A DNA stretch of 22,227 nucleotides, taken from an uncultured bacterium. GTDB lineage: Bacteria > Verrucomicrobiota > Kiritimatiellia > RFP12 > UBA1067. The translations under genes were made by a program, and so were the position numbers. Below are positions 15,116-22,227 of the stretch, piece after piece; within the stretch, counting starts at the first letter, position 1, and the number at the start of each line of letters is the position of its first letter. Where the stretch lies: assembly GCA_902779075.1 (NCBI GenBank), contig CACZAK010000053.1:1-22227 (forward strand), given 5' to 3'. Below the pieces are notes generated by a model. It ran no database searches, had not been told where the DNA came from, and saw only the letters and a list, made by a program, of their open reading frames with translations.

Positions 15116-17244
15116 TGAGAGCAACATTCGGAACAATCTTTGCTGCCATGGCGGCTGCGTTTGCGTGTTTTACGCCTTGCCATGTGCGTGGCGCCACGAT
15201 GGAGTTCTTTTTAAGCCCGGGGGCAGTTGACGGCGACGGATCCAAAACGAGACCTTTCGGCACGTTCGCAGAGGCCCAATGCGCGGTGCGCAAGGCGGTG
15301 GCTGATACTTCTTTGCCGACAGGCGTCGTAACTGTCATCGTGCAAGACGGGGTCTATCGCATCGACAAGCCTGTTTCGTTCTGCATGGCGGATTCCGGGT
15401 CGGCGGAGCATCCGGTAGAATGGCGCGCGGCGACCAGAGGCGGCGTGCGTTTCTCCGGCGGAGTTCCTGTGCCAAAACTCATGCCTCTTGCCGAGGACGA
15501 CCCTAACTGGTCCAGGATTCTCGAGGATGTCCGGGCGCATGTCCTTGTCGCCGATTTGAAGGCGGCGGGGATCACGGACTACGGCGAGGTCAAGACGCGT
15601 GGCTTTGGCGGACCGTATATGCAGCTTTCGTGGAACGGAAGGTATCTGAGACTTGCCCGCTGGCCAAATGACGGATACGCCAGAATTGCCGATGCGCCGG
15701 AAGGTACCGATGCAGACGGGAAACGCGTGTATTCAAGCGAGTTTACATATGAAGGCGACCGTCCGTCGCGATGGACGTGCGAACCAGACGCATGCATGAA
15801 CGGTTTCTTCTACTATTGGTGGGTGGCGAGTCACGTCGCCATCGGAAGCGTTGACCCTGCGACGCATACGATACGGCAGAAGATGAAGCCCGGCATCGAC
15901 GTTGACAGGCACAAGAGACCGACTATCGGGTCATTCTCCGGATACCGCAAGGGGATGTCGTGGTACGGCTACAACCTTCTCTGCGAACTTGACGCTCCGG
16001 GAGAATACTATATCGACCGTACGCTCGGCCGTCTATACGTCTGGCCTCCCGAAGACGGAACTGTCCATGCTGACGCGGAACTGACCGTGGCAGACAGCAT
16101 AATGATTCTTGACGGTGTGTCCAATCTGGCGTTTTCGGGGTTCGTCTTTGAAAATTGCCGTGATTCGCTTTTCAAGGCTCGCGGATGCACCAACGTGGAT
16201 GTGGTTGCCTGCGTGATTCGCAACTCCGGCGGACGCGGAGTCACGATAGAGCAGGGCCGAAACTGCCGCCTTTCTGGATGCGACATAGAATGGTGCAATG
16301 CCGGGGGTGCGCTTGTCAGCGGTGGCGATCCTGCGACTCTGACGCACGCCAATGTAGTAGTCGAGAACTGCCACATACATCATTATGCGCTGACGGAGCT
16401 GACCTACTGCGCGGCAGTGGAGATGCGCGGATGCGGACTTGCGGCGCGACAAAACACGATTCACGACGGACCGCATGTGGCGATTCTGCTGAGCAATCCA
16501 AGCCGGGAGAACGAGGTGTCGTGGAATGAAATCCACTCAGTATGCATGGAGTCGGGCGAGATGGGCGTTGTTTACGCCGGAGCAGACTGGACGCTTTGCG
16601 GCAACCGTATCGAGGCAAACTATATTCACGACATCCCTTCGCGGCGCAGCGATCCAAATCGTGCAGTCATGCTTGATGACGGCTGTGCCGGAATTTCAAT
16701 CGTATCCAACAGGTTCGAGCGGGTGAAAGAGGGCGTTTCTCTTTCCGGCATCGGAAACGTCGTTGAAAACAATCTTTTCATCAGGAATCTTACGCCGGTT
16801 ACAGGATGGCAGAACTGGTGCTGTCCCGCCGACTTTGAGGATCGCCGCCATACACATCAGCGGCTTCTGGACAGCCTTGCGAGCATTTCCGTTCATCAAG
16901 AACCTTGGTTGTCGAAGTATCCGTATCTCGCCTTGGTTGACGATGCCATGAAAACTGGCGCCGTGCGACACCCTGATACGCGTACATCGCTCTGCCGGAA
17001 TGTTTATGTTGGGTGCGGCACGAATTTTGTCTCCTACTATGTTTACTCTCCAAAATGCGGCGGATATTCTTCCGTTACATGGCGCGAAGAGAACAATTCA
17101 AGCGACGAGCACTGTCCGCCAAGAGGATTCTCTCCACTCCCGCCACTTTCGAAGATGGGCGTGCAGAAAACGTCAGACCGCGCAACATGGCCTGTTTCGC
17201 ATGCTGTCATGCCAATAACGGCCGAATATGGTATTGCGCAATAA
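15115..17244 (+). CDS. Secreted parallel beta-helix glycosidase, GH141-like
   Basis: Encodes 709 aa. ATG 15115 shares one base with the preceding stop and has AAGGAG seven bases upstream. The signal peptide is MRATFGTIFAAMAAAFACF. It is followed by the entry motif of this beta-helix enzyme group, VDGDGSKTRPFGTFAEAQCA (around residues 40-60), and by WRAATRGGVRFSGGVPVP and LSWNGRYLRLARWPNDGY. The second half is right-handed beta-helix coils (NCRLSGCDIEWCNAGGALVS, NHIHHYAL-like repeats, RQNTIHDGPHVAILL). The order and length recall GH141 (alpha-L-fucosidase/xylanase), but without a search I cannot separate this from other beta-helix families such as GH120. It would act outside the cytoplasm on side chains of a complex glycan. 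Confidence 0.72.
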   Translation: MRATFGTIFAAMAAAFACFTPCHVRGATMEFFLSPGAVDGDGSKTRPFGTFAEAQCAVRKAVADTSLPTGVVTVIVQDGVYRIDKPVSFCMADSGSAEHPVEWRAATRGGVRFSGGVPVPKLMPLAEDDPNWSRILEDVRAHVLVADLKAAGITDYGEVKTRGFGGPYMQLSWNGRYLRLARWPNDGYARIADAPEGTDADGKRVYSSEFTYEGDRPSRWTCEPDACMNGFFYYWWVASHVAIGSVDPATHTIRQKMKPGIDVDRHKRPTIGSFSGYRKGMSWYGYNLLCELDAPGEYYIDRTLGRLYVWPPEDGTVHADAELTVADSIMILDGVSNLAFSGFVFENCRDSLFKARGCTNVDVVACVIRNSGGRGVTIEQGRNCRLSGCDIEWCNAGGALVSGGDPATLTHANVVVENCHIHHYALTELTYCAAVEMRGCGLAARQNTIHDGPHVAILLSNPSRENEVSWNEIHSVCMESGEMGVVYAGADWTLCGNRIEANYIHDIPSRRSDPNRAVMLDDGCAGISIVSNRFERVKEGVSLSGIGNVVENNLFIRNLTPVTGWQNWCCPADFEDRRHTHQRLLDSLASISVHQEPWLSKYPYLALVDDAMKTGAVRHPDTRTSLCRNVYVGCGTNFVSYYVYSPKCGGYSSVTWREENNSSDEHCPPRGFSPLPPLSKMGVQKTSDRATWPVSHAVMPITAEYGIAQ

Positions 17245-17291
17245 ATGCTGGCGCGTAAATGTCATAAATTTCACATCGGGAGGACGGCAAC

Positions 17292-19841
17292 ATGAACAGA
17301 ATGATTGCGACTATTACGGCAATCGCGGCAGTGGCCGCTGCGAATGCCGCAGGGCTTTTGCCTGATGGCGAGGCGGAGCTCATCGCGAGGGGGAAGCTCG
17401 CAAAGATGACGCTTGAGGAGAAGGTCTCCCTGTGTGGACTGTGCGCGACGATGTACCTGAACGCAATTCCGCGCGTGGGAATCGACCGCGAATGGGCGTT
17501 CAGCGACGGAAGCCACGGACTCAAGCCCGAACACAACCGCGACCGCTGGGGTTATGTCAGCGGGATTGACGATCGCTCGACGTCCATGCCCTGCATGTCT
17601 GCGCTTGCCTCGACATGGAACCGCGCTCTCGCGACGAAGCATGGCGACGTCATGGGCTTGCAGATGCGGTCACGCAACAAAGACCAGATGCTGGGTCCGG
17701 GACTCAACATCATGCGCAACCCTCTTTGCGGACGCAACTGGGAGTACATGAGCGAGGATCCGTTCGTGATTGCAGAGATGGCGGTTCCGCTCATCAAGGC
17801 GGCGCAGTCGCACGGACTCGCCTGCACGCCGAAGCACTACTGCCTGAACAGCCAGGAGCTGAACCGTTTCGACACATGCTCGACTGTGGACAGCCGCGCC
17901 CTCCATGAAATCTATCTTCCCGCGTTCGAGGCGGCGGTGAAGGGCGGTGCGCTTTCTCTTATGACGGCCTACAACCGCTACAACGGGACGTTCTGCAGCG
18001 AGAATTCGTACCTCCAGCGGGCGCTTCTTAGGGAGCAATGGGGGTTCAAAGGTACGATTGTCACCGACTGGGGCGGGCAGCATTCTTGCGACAACGCCGT
18101 AATGAACGGCGGCGGTTTGGAGGCGAACTGCGGCAACAGGGTGACGTACCTTACCGACTTCTACGGCACGAACGGCGACGACAAGTATCCGCTCGCTACA
18201 GCCGTGAAGGGAGGGCGTGTCCCGGAGTCGGCGGTGGACGAGATGGCGCTTCGCACTCTCTATGTGATGGCGAAGACTGGATTCTTCTCCGGCACGCAGG
18301 ACAAGGGCGAGCGGCTTGTGGAGCGCCATGGCGAAATCGCCAGGGAGATTGGCGAGGAGGCGATTATCCTCGCGAAGAACACTAAGGGCGTCCTTCCGCT
18401 AGACAAGGCAACGACGAAGAAACTTGTAGTGTTCGGCCGCATCGCAGACCTTGAACAGGCAAGCCTCGGCTCCAGTTGCGAGAGCCATCCGCCTTACGAC
18501 ATTACATTCATGAGGGGACTTGAGGAGTACCTTGGCGACGGATGCAGCATAACATTATACCCATTGGGCGGCGAGGCGGGAGACGGCAATCCTCGGCGGA
18601 TCGACCACCTCATCCTTGAGACGTACGATCCAAACGGCGCCGATCCTTTCGCCGAACGTGCATGGATGCGTACGTCTACGCATGCAGGCGTCACCTCGCC
18701 CGTCTTCTACGACAAGAACACAGTTCTTGAACCTGGCAAGGCCGCCGCTGGGGATGTCATTGAATGGAAATCCTCCCTTGTCGCGCCGGAGAGCGGGCGC
18801 TACACATTCGCCGCCAGGACCGCTGGCGGCGCCAGGGCGGAGATCATTGTAGGCGGCGAGACGGATGCCATGCCGGTTTTGGAGAAAGGCAAGTCATATC
18901 CCGTGGTATTTCGCGTGACAGTGTCCAGCTCTGGCGATTCGTGCGAATTCGGATGGACGCTCCCGAGTGCGCAACGCCCCGGGGAAGAAGTATTGAGAAA
19001 GACCTGCGAACAGGCGGATGCCGTTCTCGTCTTTACGGGCACTACTATGGGTTGCGGGCAGGCACAGGAGACGGAGGGCGGGGATCGTCCTAACATGAAG
19101 AACGCGCCCGGACACGATGAGGAGATCGCGAAGATTCTTGCGTGGAAGCTGCCGCGTACGGTGGTTGTTTGCCGCGCGGGGTCTGCCCTGGAGCTGCCTT
19201 GGCTCGGGAATTGCGACACGATGCTGCTTACGTCCTATCTCGGACAGGAGGCCGGGCGGCCGATGGCGAAAGTCATCTTCGGCGACGTGAATCCTTCCGG
19301 CAAGCTGACGTTCTCCTGGCCGAAGCGCTACGCGGACACGCCTACGGGCTTCTTCGGGGAGCGCGCCTACAATGCGACGAACTCGGTCTATCTCGAAGGG
19401 ATATACGTCGGCTACCGCTGGTACGAGAAGCGCGGCATTCCGGTCGACTTCCCGTTCGGGCACGGACTTTCCTACACCAGCTTCAGATATGGCGAGGCGG
19501 CAATAGCCAAGATTGAAGGCGGTTGGAAGTTGTCTGTTCCCGTCTCGAATGTTGGGAATCGCGATGGCGCGGAAGTGGCGCAGCTCTATGTCGCGGCGAA
19601 GGAGCCGAAGGTTGACCGTCCCGTGAAGGAACTCAAGGGTTTCGAGAAGGTGTTCCTCAAGAAGGGCGAGACGAAGACAGTCGAGTTCCGCATAACACCT
19701 CGCGACATGGCGTACTGGGATGCGTTCGCCTCCTGCTTCCGCTCCGACGCGGGTAAATACACCATTCTCATCGGCGGCTCTTCCGTCGACATACAGTGCT
19801 TTGCAAATATTACCCTCGCAGAAGGAAAGGAATTCAGGTGA
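17292..19841 (+). CDS. GH3 family beta-glycosidase with inserted PA14-like domain
   Basis: Encodes 849 aa, with GGGAGG nine bases before ATG 17292. The signal peptide is MNRMIATITAIAAVAAANA. The GH3 N-domain includes FSDGSHGL, CTPKHYCLNSQE, LMTAYNRYNGTFCSEN and the nucleophile motif TIVTDWGG (Asp259). The second alpha/beta domain starts near residue 345. A PA14-like sandwich is inserted at about 450-555, as in some beta-glucosidases. It is followed by QETEGGDRPN with Glu593/Glu595 as candidate acid/base. A fibronectin III-like domain closes the protein (DGAEVAQLYV and VKELKGFEKVFLKKGE). The protein is full length. The expected reaction is retaining release of terminal beta-linked sugar (glucose or xylose) from oligosaccharides in the periplasm; the exact sugar is not readable. 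Confidence 0.92.
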   Translation: MNRMIATITAIAAVAAANAAGLLPDGEAELIARGKLAKMTLEEKVSLCGLCATMYLNAIPRVGIDREWAFSDGSHGLKPEHNRDRWGYVSGIDDRSTSMPCMSALASTWNRALATKHGDVMGLQMRSRNKDQMLGPGLNIMRNPLCGRNWEYMSEDPFVIAEMAVPLIKAAQSHGLACTPKHYCLNSQELNRFDTCSTVDSRALHEIYLPAFEAAVKGGALSLMTAYNRYNGTFCSENSYLQRALLREQWGFKGTIVTDWGGQHSCDNAVMNGGGLEANCGNRVTYLTDFYGTNGDDKYPLATAVKGGRVPESAVDEMALRTLYVMAKTGFFSGTQDKGERLVERHGEIAREIGEEAIILAKNTKGVLPLDKATTKKLVVFGRIADLEQASLGSSCESHPPYDITFMRGLEEYLGDGCSITLYPLGGEAGDGNPRRIDHLILETYDPNGADPFAERAWMRTSTHAGVTSPVFYDKNTVLEPGKAAAGDVIEWKSSLVAPESGRYTFAARTAGGARAEIIVGGETDAMPVLEKGKSYPVVFRVTVSSSGDSCEFGWTLPSAQRPGEEVLRKTCEQADAVLVFTGTTMGCGQAQETEGGDRPNMKNAPGHDEEIAKILAWKLPRTVVVCRAGSALELPWLGNCDTMLLTSYLGQEAGRPMAKVIFGDVNPSGKLTFSWPKRYADTPTGFFGERAYNATNSVYLEGIYVGYRWYEKRGIPVDFPFGHGLSYTSFRYGEAAIAKIEGGWKLSVPVSNVGNRDGAEVAQLYVAAKEPKVDRPVKELKGFEKVFLKKGETKTVEFRITPRDMAYWDAFASCFRSDAGKYTILIGGSSVDIQCFANITLAEGKEFR

Positions 19842-19933
19842 TGAAAAAACGCTTTTGTTTCGCTCGTTGCGTTAACAGTGGTTGCTGCCGCAGTTTGCTG
19901 CAACTTCATATGGTGCCTCTGTTGTGTAGGTGA
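19841..19933 (+). pseudogene. Signal-peptide stub with a one-base frame error
   Basis: ATG 19841 overlaps the GH3 stop (TGATG) and opens 30 codons, MKKRFCFARCVNSG onward, that make no sense as a leader. Dropping one A from the AAAAAA run gives MKNAFVSLVALTVVAAAVCC, a good export signal whose frame runs into the GH97 gene. It is either a decayed leader of a lost gene, an older N-terminus of GH97, or a homopolymer sequencing error. Confidence 0.5.
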
Positions 19934-19955
19934 AACAGAAAGGGACACAGCGCAA

Positions 19956-21932
19956 ATGAGAACGATATGCGGAACGATTCTTGCGTCGAGCGTGGCGGTA
20001 GCGGCGATGGCCGCGACTGCGGTGGAATCGGTGGCGATGTGCGCGACATCGCCGGACGGGCGCGTGACATGCGCCTTTGCCATCGAAGACGGACTGCCTG
20101 TCGTGGACGTCTCGTTCTGCGGAAAGCACGCGTTCCGCACGACGCCGGGCATGGAATGCGGACGCGTGAAGCTGGCGAAGAGCACCTCGCGCACGGTCCA
20201 TAGGTCGTGGAAGCCGGTCTGGGGCTTCAAGAGCGAGTATCCCGAGAACTATTCCGAACTCGAACTGACGCTCGTGCTCGAAGGCCGCGAAGGGAAGGAA
20301 CCGCCGGCGGAGACGCTTTACCTGCGCTGCTACGACGAGGGGTTCGCCGCAAGGGCCGTATTCGTGCTTGAGCCGTACTCGGTGTCGTCCGTCTCCGGCG
20401 AGCGGACAAGCTGGCGCTTCGCGCCCGGGGCGTCGGCGTGGGCGATCTCCGAAACGGAAGCGACGTTCCCCGCCGATCCGATTCCGCTCGAGCGGCTTGA
20501 CGAAGGACCATCGTGGCGGATGCCGTTCACGCTGAACATCCCTGGAGTGGCGTTCGCAAGCGTTTTCGAGGCGCACGCGGAGCATTATCCGCGCAGCTAC
20601 CTGCACATGGAGAAGGGTGAGGTCAGCCTGCGCTTCGCGATGGGCGTCAAGGAGGGGCGCGGAACGGTACTCACGCCGTGGCGTGCGGTTGCTCTTGCGG
20701 CCACCCCTGCCGAACTCGTTGAACGCGCCTACTTCGTGGAAAACCTGAACCCCCCTTGCGCAATCGAGGACACATCATGGATCCAGCCGGGGTTCTGTGT
20801 CTCCGACCACGGGAATTTCAAGCTTCGCACCGACGAGATAATCGCCGCGGCCAAGCATGCGGCGGATGTCGGCGCAAAGTACGTCCAGATCGACTGGGGT
20901 TGGTACGGAACCGAATGCCCCTGGACCGACGACGACCGGGCAAACTACGCCGCGCGCCATCCGGAGCTGAAGGACGACCCTACTTGGGTCGAGAATACCC
21001 GCGCGGATCCGTTCACGACGGCCATCGGGACGGTTCCCTACCATCCCTACTGGCCATACAGCGGCCGCACCGGAGTTGAGATGGACATGCCGAAGATCGT
21101 CTCCGCTCTGCGCACGTCCGGTCTCGGGCTTTGCCTCTACGTGCATGGCTCCGTCCTAGAGGAGAACGACATGGACGCGCTCTTCGCCACATACGCGAAA
21201 TGGGGCGTAGCCGGCCTTAAGCCCGGGTTCGTCGGCTACGGCTCGCAGACCACCACCGACTTCATCCGCCGGATGTGCGCGCTAGCCGCAAAACACCGCC
21301 TGTGGCTCGACATCCATGACATGCATGTGCCGGACGGCATCGAGCGCACGTGGCCGAACCTCATGATCTCCGAGGGCGGCGGCGGCGAGGAGGGCAACCA
21401 TCCCGCGCGCCAGGACGTCGCCCTGCCCTTCACGCGCTGCCTGGCGGGGCCGTTCGACTACACGCCGATGCTCTTCAACGCAGGAAAGGCTGGCGCGACG
21501 AAACTACACAAGCTCTCCATGTTCGTCGTCTATCCCGGCCCGACCGCCGTGATGCGCGGCAACATCCGTAATCTCGTTGAGAAGGACCGCGAGGCTGCGG
21601 CGTTCCTGCGCGCCCTGCCGTGGAACTACGACGACACGCGCGTCTTCGATGCGGATATCTCGCGTCACGTCGCGGTCGTGCGGCGGCGGGGCGGCGAGTT
21701 CTTCGTCGGCGCGATGGCGGGGGAAGCAGAGCACGAGACGAAGATGCTGCTGGATTTCCTCCCGGAAGGTGGGGAATGGGAAGCCGAGTTGCTTTTCGAC
21801 GACTTGTCGGACGAGCGCGTGCCGCGCGGTTACCGGCATGAAAGGCGGACGGTTCGCAGGGAAGACACGCTTGAAATACGCATGGCCAAGGCCGGCGGTT
21901 TCTGCGCAATCATACGACGTCGACTCAGATGA
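19956..21932 (+). CDS. Divergent GH97-family alpha-glycosidase
   Basis: Encodes 658 aa from ATG 19956. The start was chosen because it opens a clean signal peptide (MRTICGTILASSVAVAAMAA); an AGGG lies 11 bases upstream. Residues ~28-270 form the GH97 N-terminal beta-sandwich (SPDGRVTCAFAIEDGLPVVD). The barrel follows with WIQPGFCVSDHGN, GAKYVQIDWGWYG, WGVAGLKPGFVGYG, LWLDIHDMHVPDGIERTWPN, EGGGGEEGN and RCLAGPFDYTPM. A short C-terminal sheet domain ends the protein. The nucleophile Asp of retaining members (in KVDF) is Gly424 here (KPGF), as in the inverting SusB group. The Glu that SusB-type enzymes carry after the His is Asp455. Glu478/479 is kept. The enzyme would cleave alpha-linked glucose or galactose in the periplasm, if active. 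Confidence 0.83.
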   Translation: MRTICGTILASSVAVAAMAATAVESVAMCATSPDGRVTCAFAIEDGLPVVDVSFCGKHAFRTTPGMECGRVKLAKSTSRTVHRSWKPVWGFKSEYPENYSELELTLVLEGREGKEPPAETLYLRCYDEGFAARAVFVLEPYSVSSVSGERTSWRFAPGASAWAISETEATFPADPIPLERLDEGPSWRMPFTLNIPGVAFASVFEAHAEHYPRSYLHMEKGEVSLRFAMGVKEGRGTVLTPWRAVALAATPAELVERAYFVENLNPPCAIEDTSWIQPGFCVSDHGNFKLRTDEIIAAAKHAADVGAKYVQIDWGWYGTECPWTDDDRANYAARHPELKDDPTWVENTRADPFTTAIGTVPYHPYWPYSGRTGVEMDMPKIVSALRTSGLGLCLYVHGSVLEENDMDALFATYAKWGVAGLKPGFVGYGSQTTTDFIRRMCALAAKHRLWLDIHDMHVPDGIERTWPNLMISEGGGGEEGNHPARQDVALPFTRCLAGPFDYTPMLFNAGKAGATKLHKLSMFVVYPGPTAVMRGNIRNLVEKDREAAAFLRALPWNYDDTRVFDADISRHVAVVRRRGGEFFVGAMAGEAEHETKMLLDFLPEGGEWEAELLFDDLSDERVPRGYRHERRTVRREDTLEIRMAKAGGFCAIIRRRLR

Positions 21933-21981
21933 GGACAATATTCGGAACAATCATTGCTACGGCTCTTGTGTTTGAAATACT

Positions 21982-21998
21982 ATGGGGTCAGACCCCAT
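21982..21998. repeat. Perfect 17-nt palindrome ATGGGGTCAGACCCCAT
   Basis: Eight bases pair on each side of a central A. A degenerate copy lies at 2129-2145. It could form a hairpin and end transcription of the second operon, although no T-run follows directly. I regard it as a dispersed repetitive element. Confidence 0.75.
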
Positions 21999-22021
21999 GG
22001 CAACAATCAACCAGTTCTTTC

Positions 22022-22048
22022 TTTTGCGACCTTTGCGTTCTTTGCGGC
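22022..22048 (-). repeat. Three 9-nt repeat units next to the palindrome
   Basis: On the plus strand the units read TTTTGCGAC, CTTTGCGTT and CTTTGCGGC; on the minus strand they are CGCAAAG-type units. The array sits 24 bp after the palindrome, and the two probably form one composite element. Between 22052 and 22119 I see only a 9-nt AGAGTCGAG direct repeat (22057 and 22077). Confidence 0.6.
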
Positions 22049-22119
22049 TAAACATCAGAGTCGAGTAGGGTTGTTTAGAGTCGAGCGGTGTAAATCCGCC
22101 GCGATAGGAATTACATAGG

Positions 22120-22227
22120 ATGAATCTCTGTCTTTTCTTCGAGGGTACGGGGCGGGGCGTCGCGGGGTGTATCACAAATGTGACGCGCTTGCGCGACCTT
22201 TGCGTGGATGACTCGCGGCAGAAGCTA
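22120..22227 (+). CDS. Start of a DUF2235-like alpha/beta hydrolase gene (cut by window edge)
   Basis: ATG 22120 opens 36 codons that reach the window end without a stop. An AGGA lies ten bases upstream. The sequence NLCLFFEGTGRGVAGCITNV followed by TRL resembles the first strand and loop of DUF2235 (Tle1-like phospholipase) proteins, which read LVxFxDGTG...NV-L; Glu replaces the usual Asp here. It belongs to a separate unit after the repeat element and has no obvious link with sugar use. Assignment rests on this short motif only. Confidence 0.5.
   Translation, partial: MNLCLFFEGTGRGVAGCITNVTRLRDLCVDDSRQKL

Larger units (their letters stand above)
21929..22051 (+). pseudogene. Signal-peptide stub broken by a palindrome/9-nt repeat element
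   Basis: ATG 21929 overlaps the GH97 stop (ATGA) and opens MRTIFGTIIATALVFE, nearly the same leader as the genes at 15115 and 19956. From about 21978 the frame runs into the TGGGGTCAGACCCCA palindrome and the 9-nt repeats, and ends at 22051 after 40 codons. The gene body seems to have been replaced by the repeat element. Confidence 0.6.

Noticed and set aside
21957..22175. A 72-codon minus-strand frame with a Lys/Arg-rich KERKGRKRK stretch
   Set aside because: The stretch is a translation of the 9-nt repeat array and the palindrome, a common kind of spurious protein, so it was not called as a gene.
22193..22205. 13-bp match to the 9-nt repeat region (22026-22038)
   Set aside because: Short enough to arise by chance, and it lies in the coding frame of the DUF2235-like gene without a repeated period.

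Overview
The window reads as a carbohydrate-degradation gene cluster from a Gram-negative bacterium. A member of the PVC group (Kiritimatiellota, Lentisphaerota or Verrucomicrobiota) is my best guess. The evidence is signal-peptide and lipoprotein enzymes, a beta-barrel protein ending in Phe, a XylR-type AraC regulator, parallel beta-helix glycosidases, no SusC/SusD pair, and 9-nt repeat and palindrome elements that I recall from such genomes. The lineage is inference; no rRNA or marker gene is present.

Layout. Positions 1-1156 (minus strand, cut by the left edge) encode a sugar-sensing XylR-like regulator. It diverges from a small outer-membrane barrel gene (1281-2111). Between them lies a 42-bp tandem operator (two 21-bp units) followed by a -10 box. 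The same operator and -10, at identical spacing, recur at 4136-4201 in front of the main enzyme operon. Between the two sites sits a type IV toxin-antitoxin/abortive-infection pair, abiEi-abiEii (2246-3852). It is bracketed by a 116-bp direct repeat of the barrel gene's 3' end, and a signal-peptide stub lies beside the second copy.

From 4247 to 13490 a tight plus-strand operon encodes a chimeric lipoprotein of unknown function, a 1066-aa secreted LamG plus barrel-like protein, a lipoprotein with a six-hairpin glycosidase-like sequence, a secreted beta-helix protein and an MFS transporter. A second transcription unit, with its own -10 box and a palindrome upstream, runs from 13718 to 21932: a Tat-type metallophosphoesterase, a GH141-like beta-helix enzyme, a GH3 glycosidase and a divergent GH97. 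Gene ends overlap or nearly touch through most of both units.

The likely joint role is extracytoplasmic breakdown of a complex plant or host glycan. Sugars would be taken up by the MFS protein, and transcription would be switched by the XylR-like activator through the shared operator.

A recurring oddity is erosion. Four gene stubs keep a start codon and leader but lose the body (3929, 13511, 19841, 21929). One lipoprotein leader is fused to an unrelated protein, and the MFS transporter appears to lack its last helix. The right end (21982-22048) carries a palindrome plus 9-nt repeat element, followed by the start of a DUF2235-like gene that leaves the window. No tRNA, rRNA, CRISPR array or transposase gene was seen.
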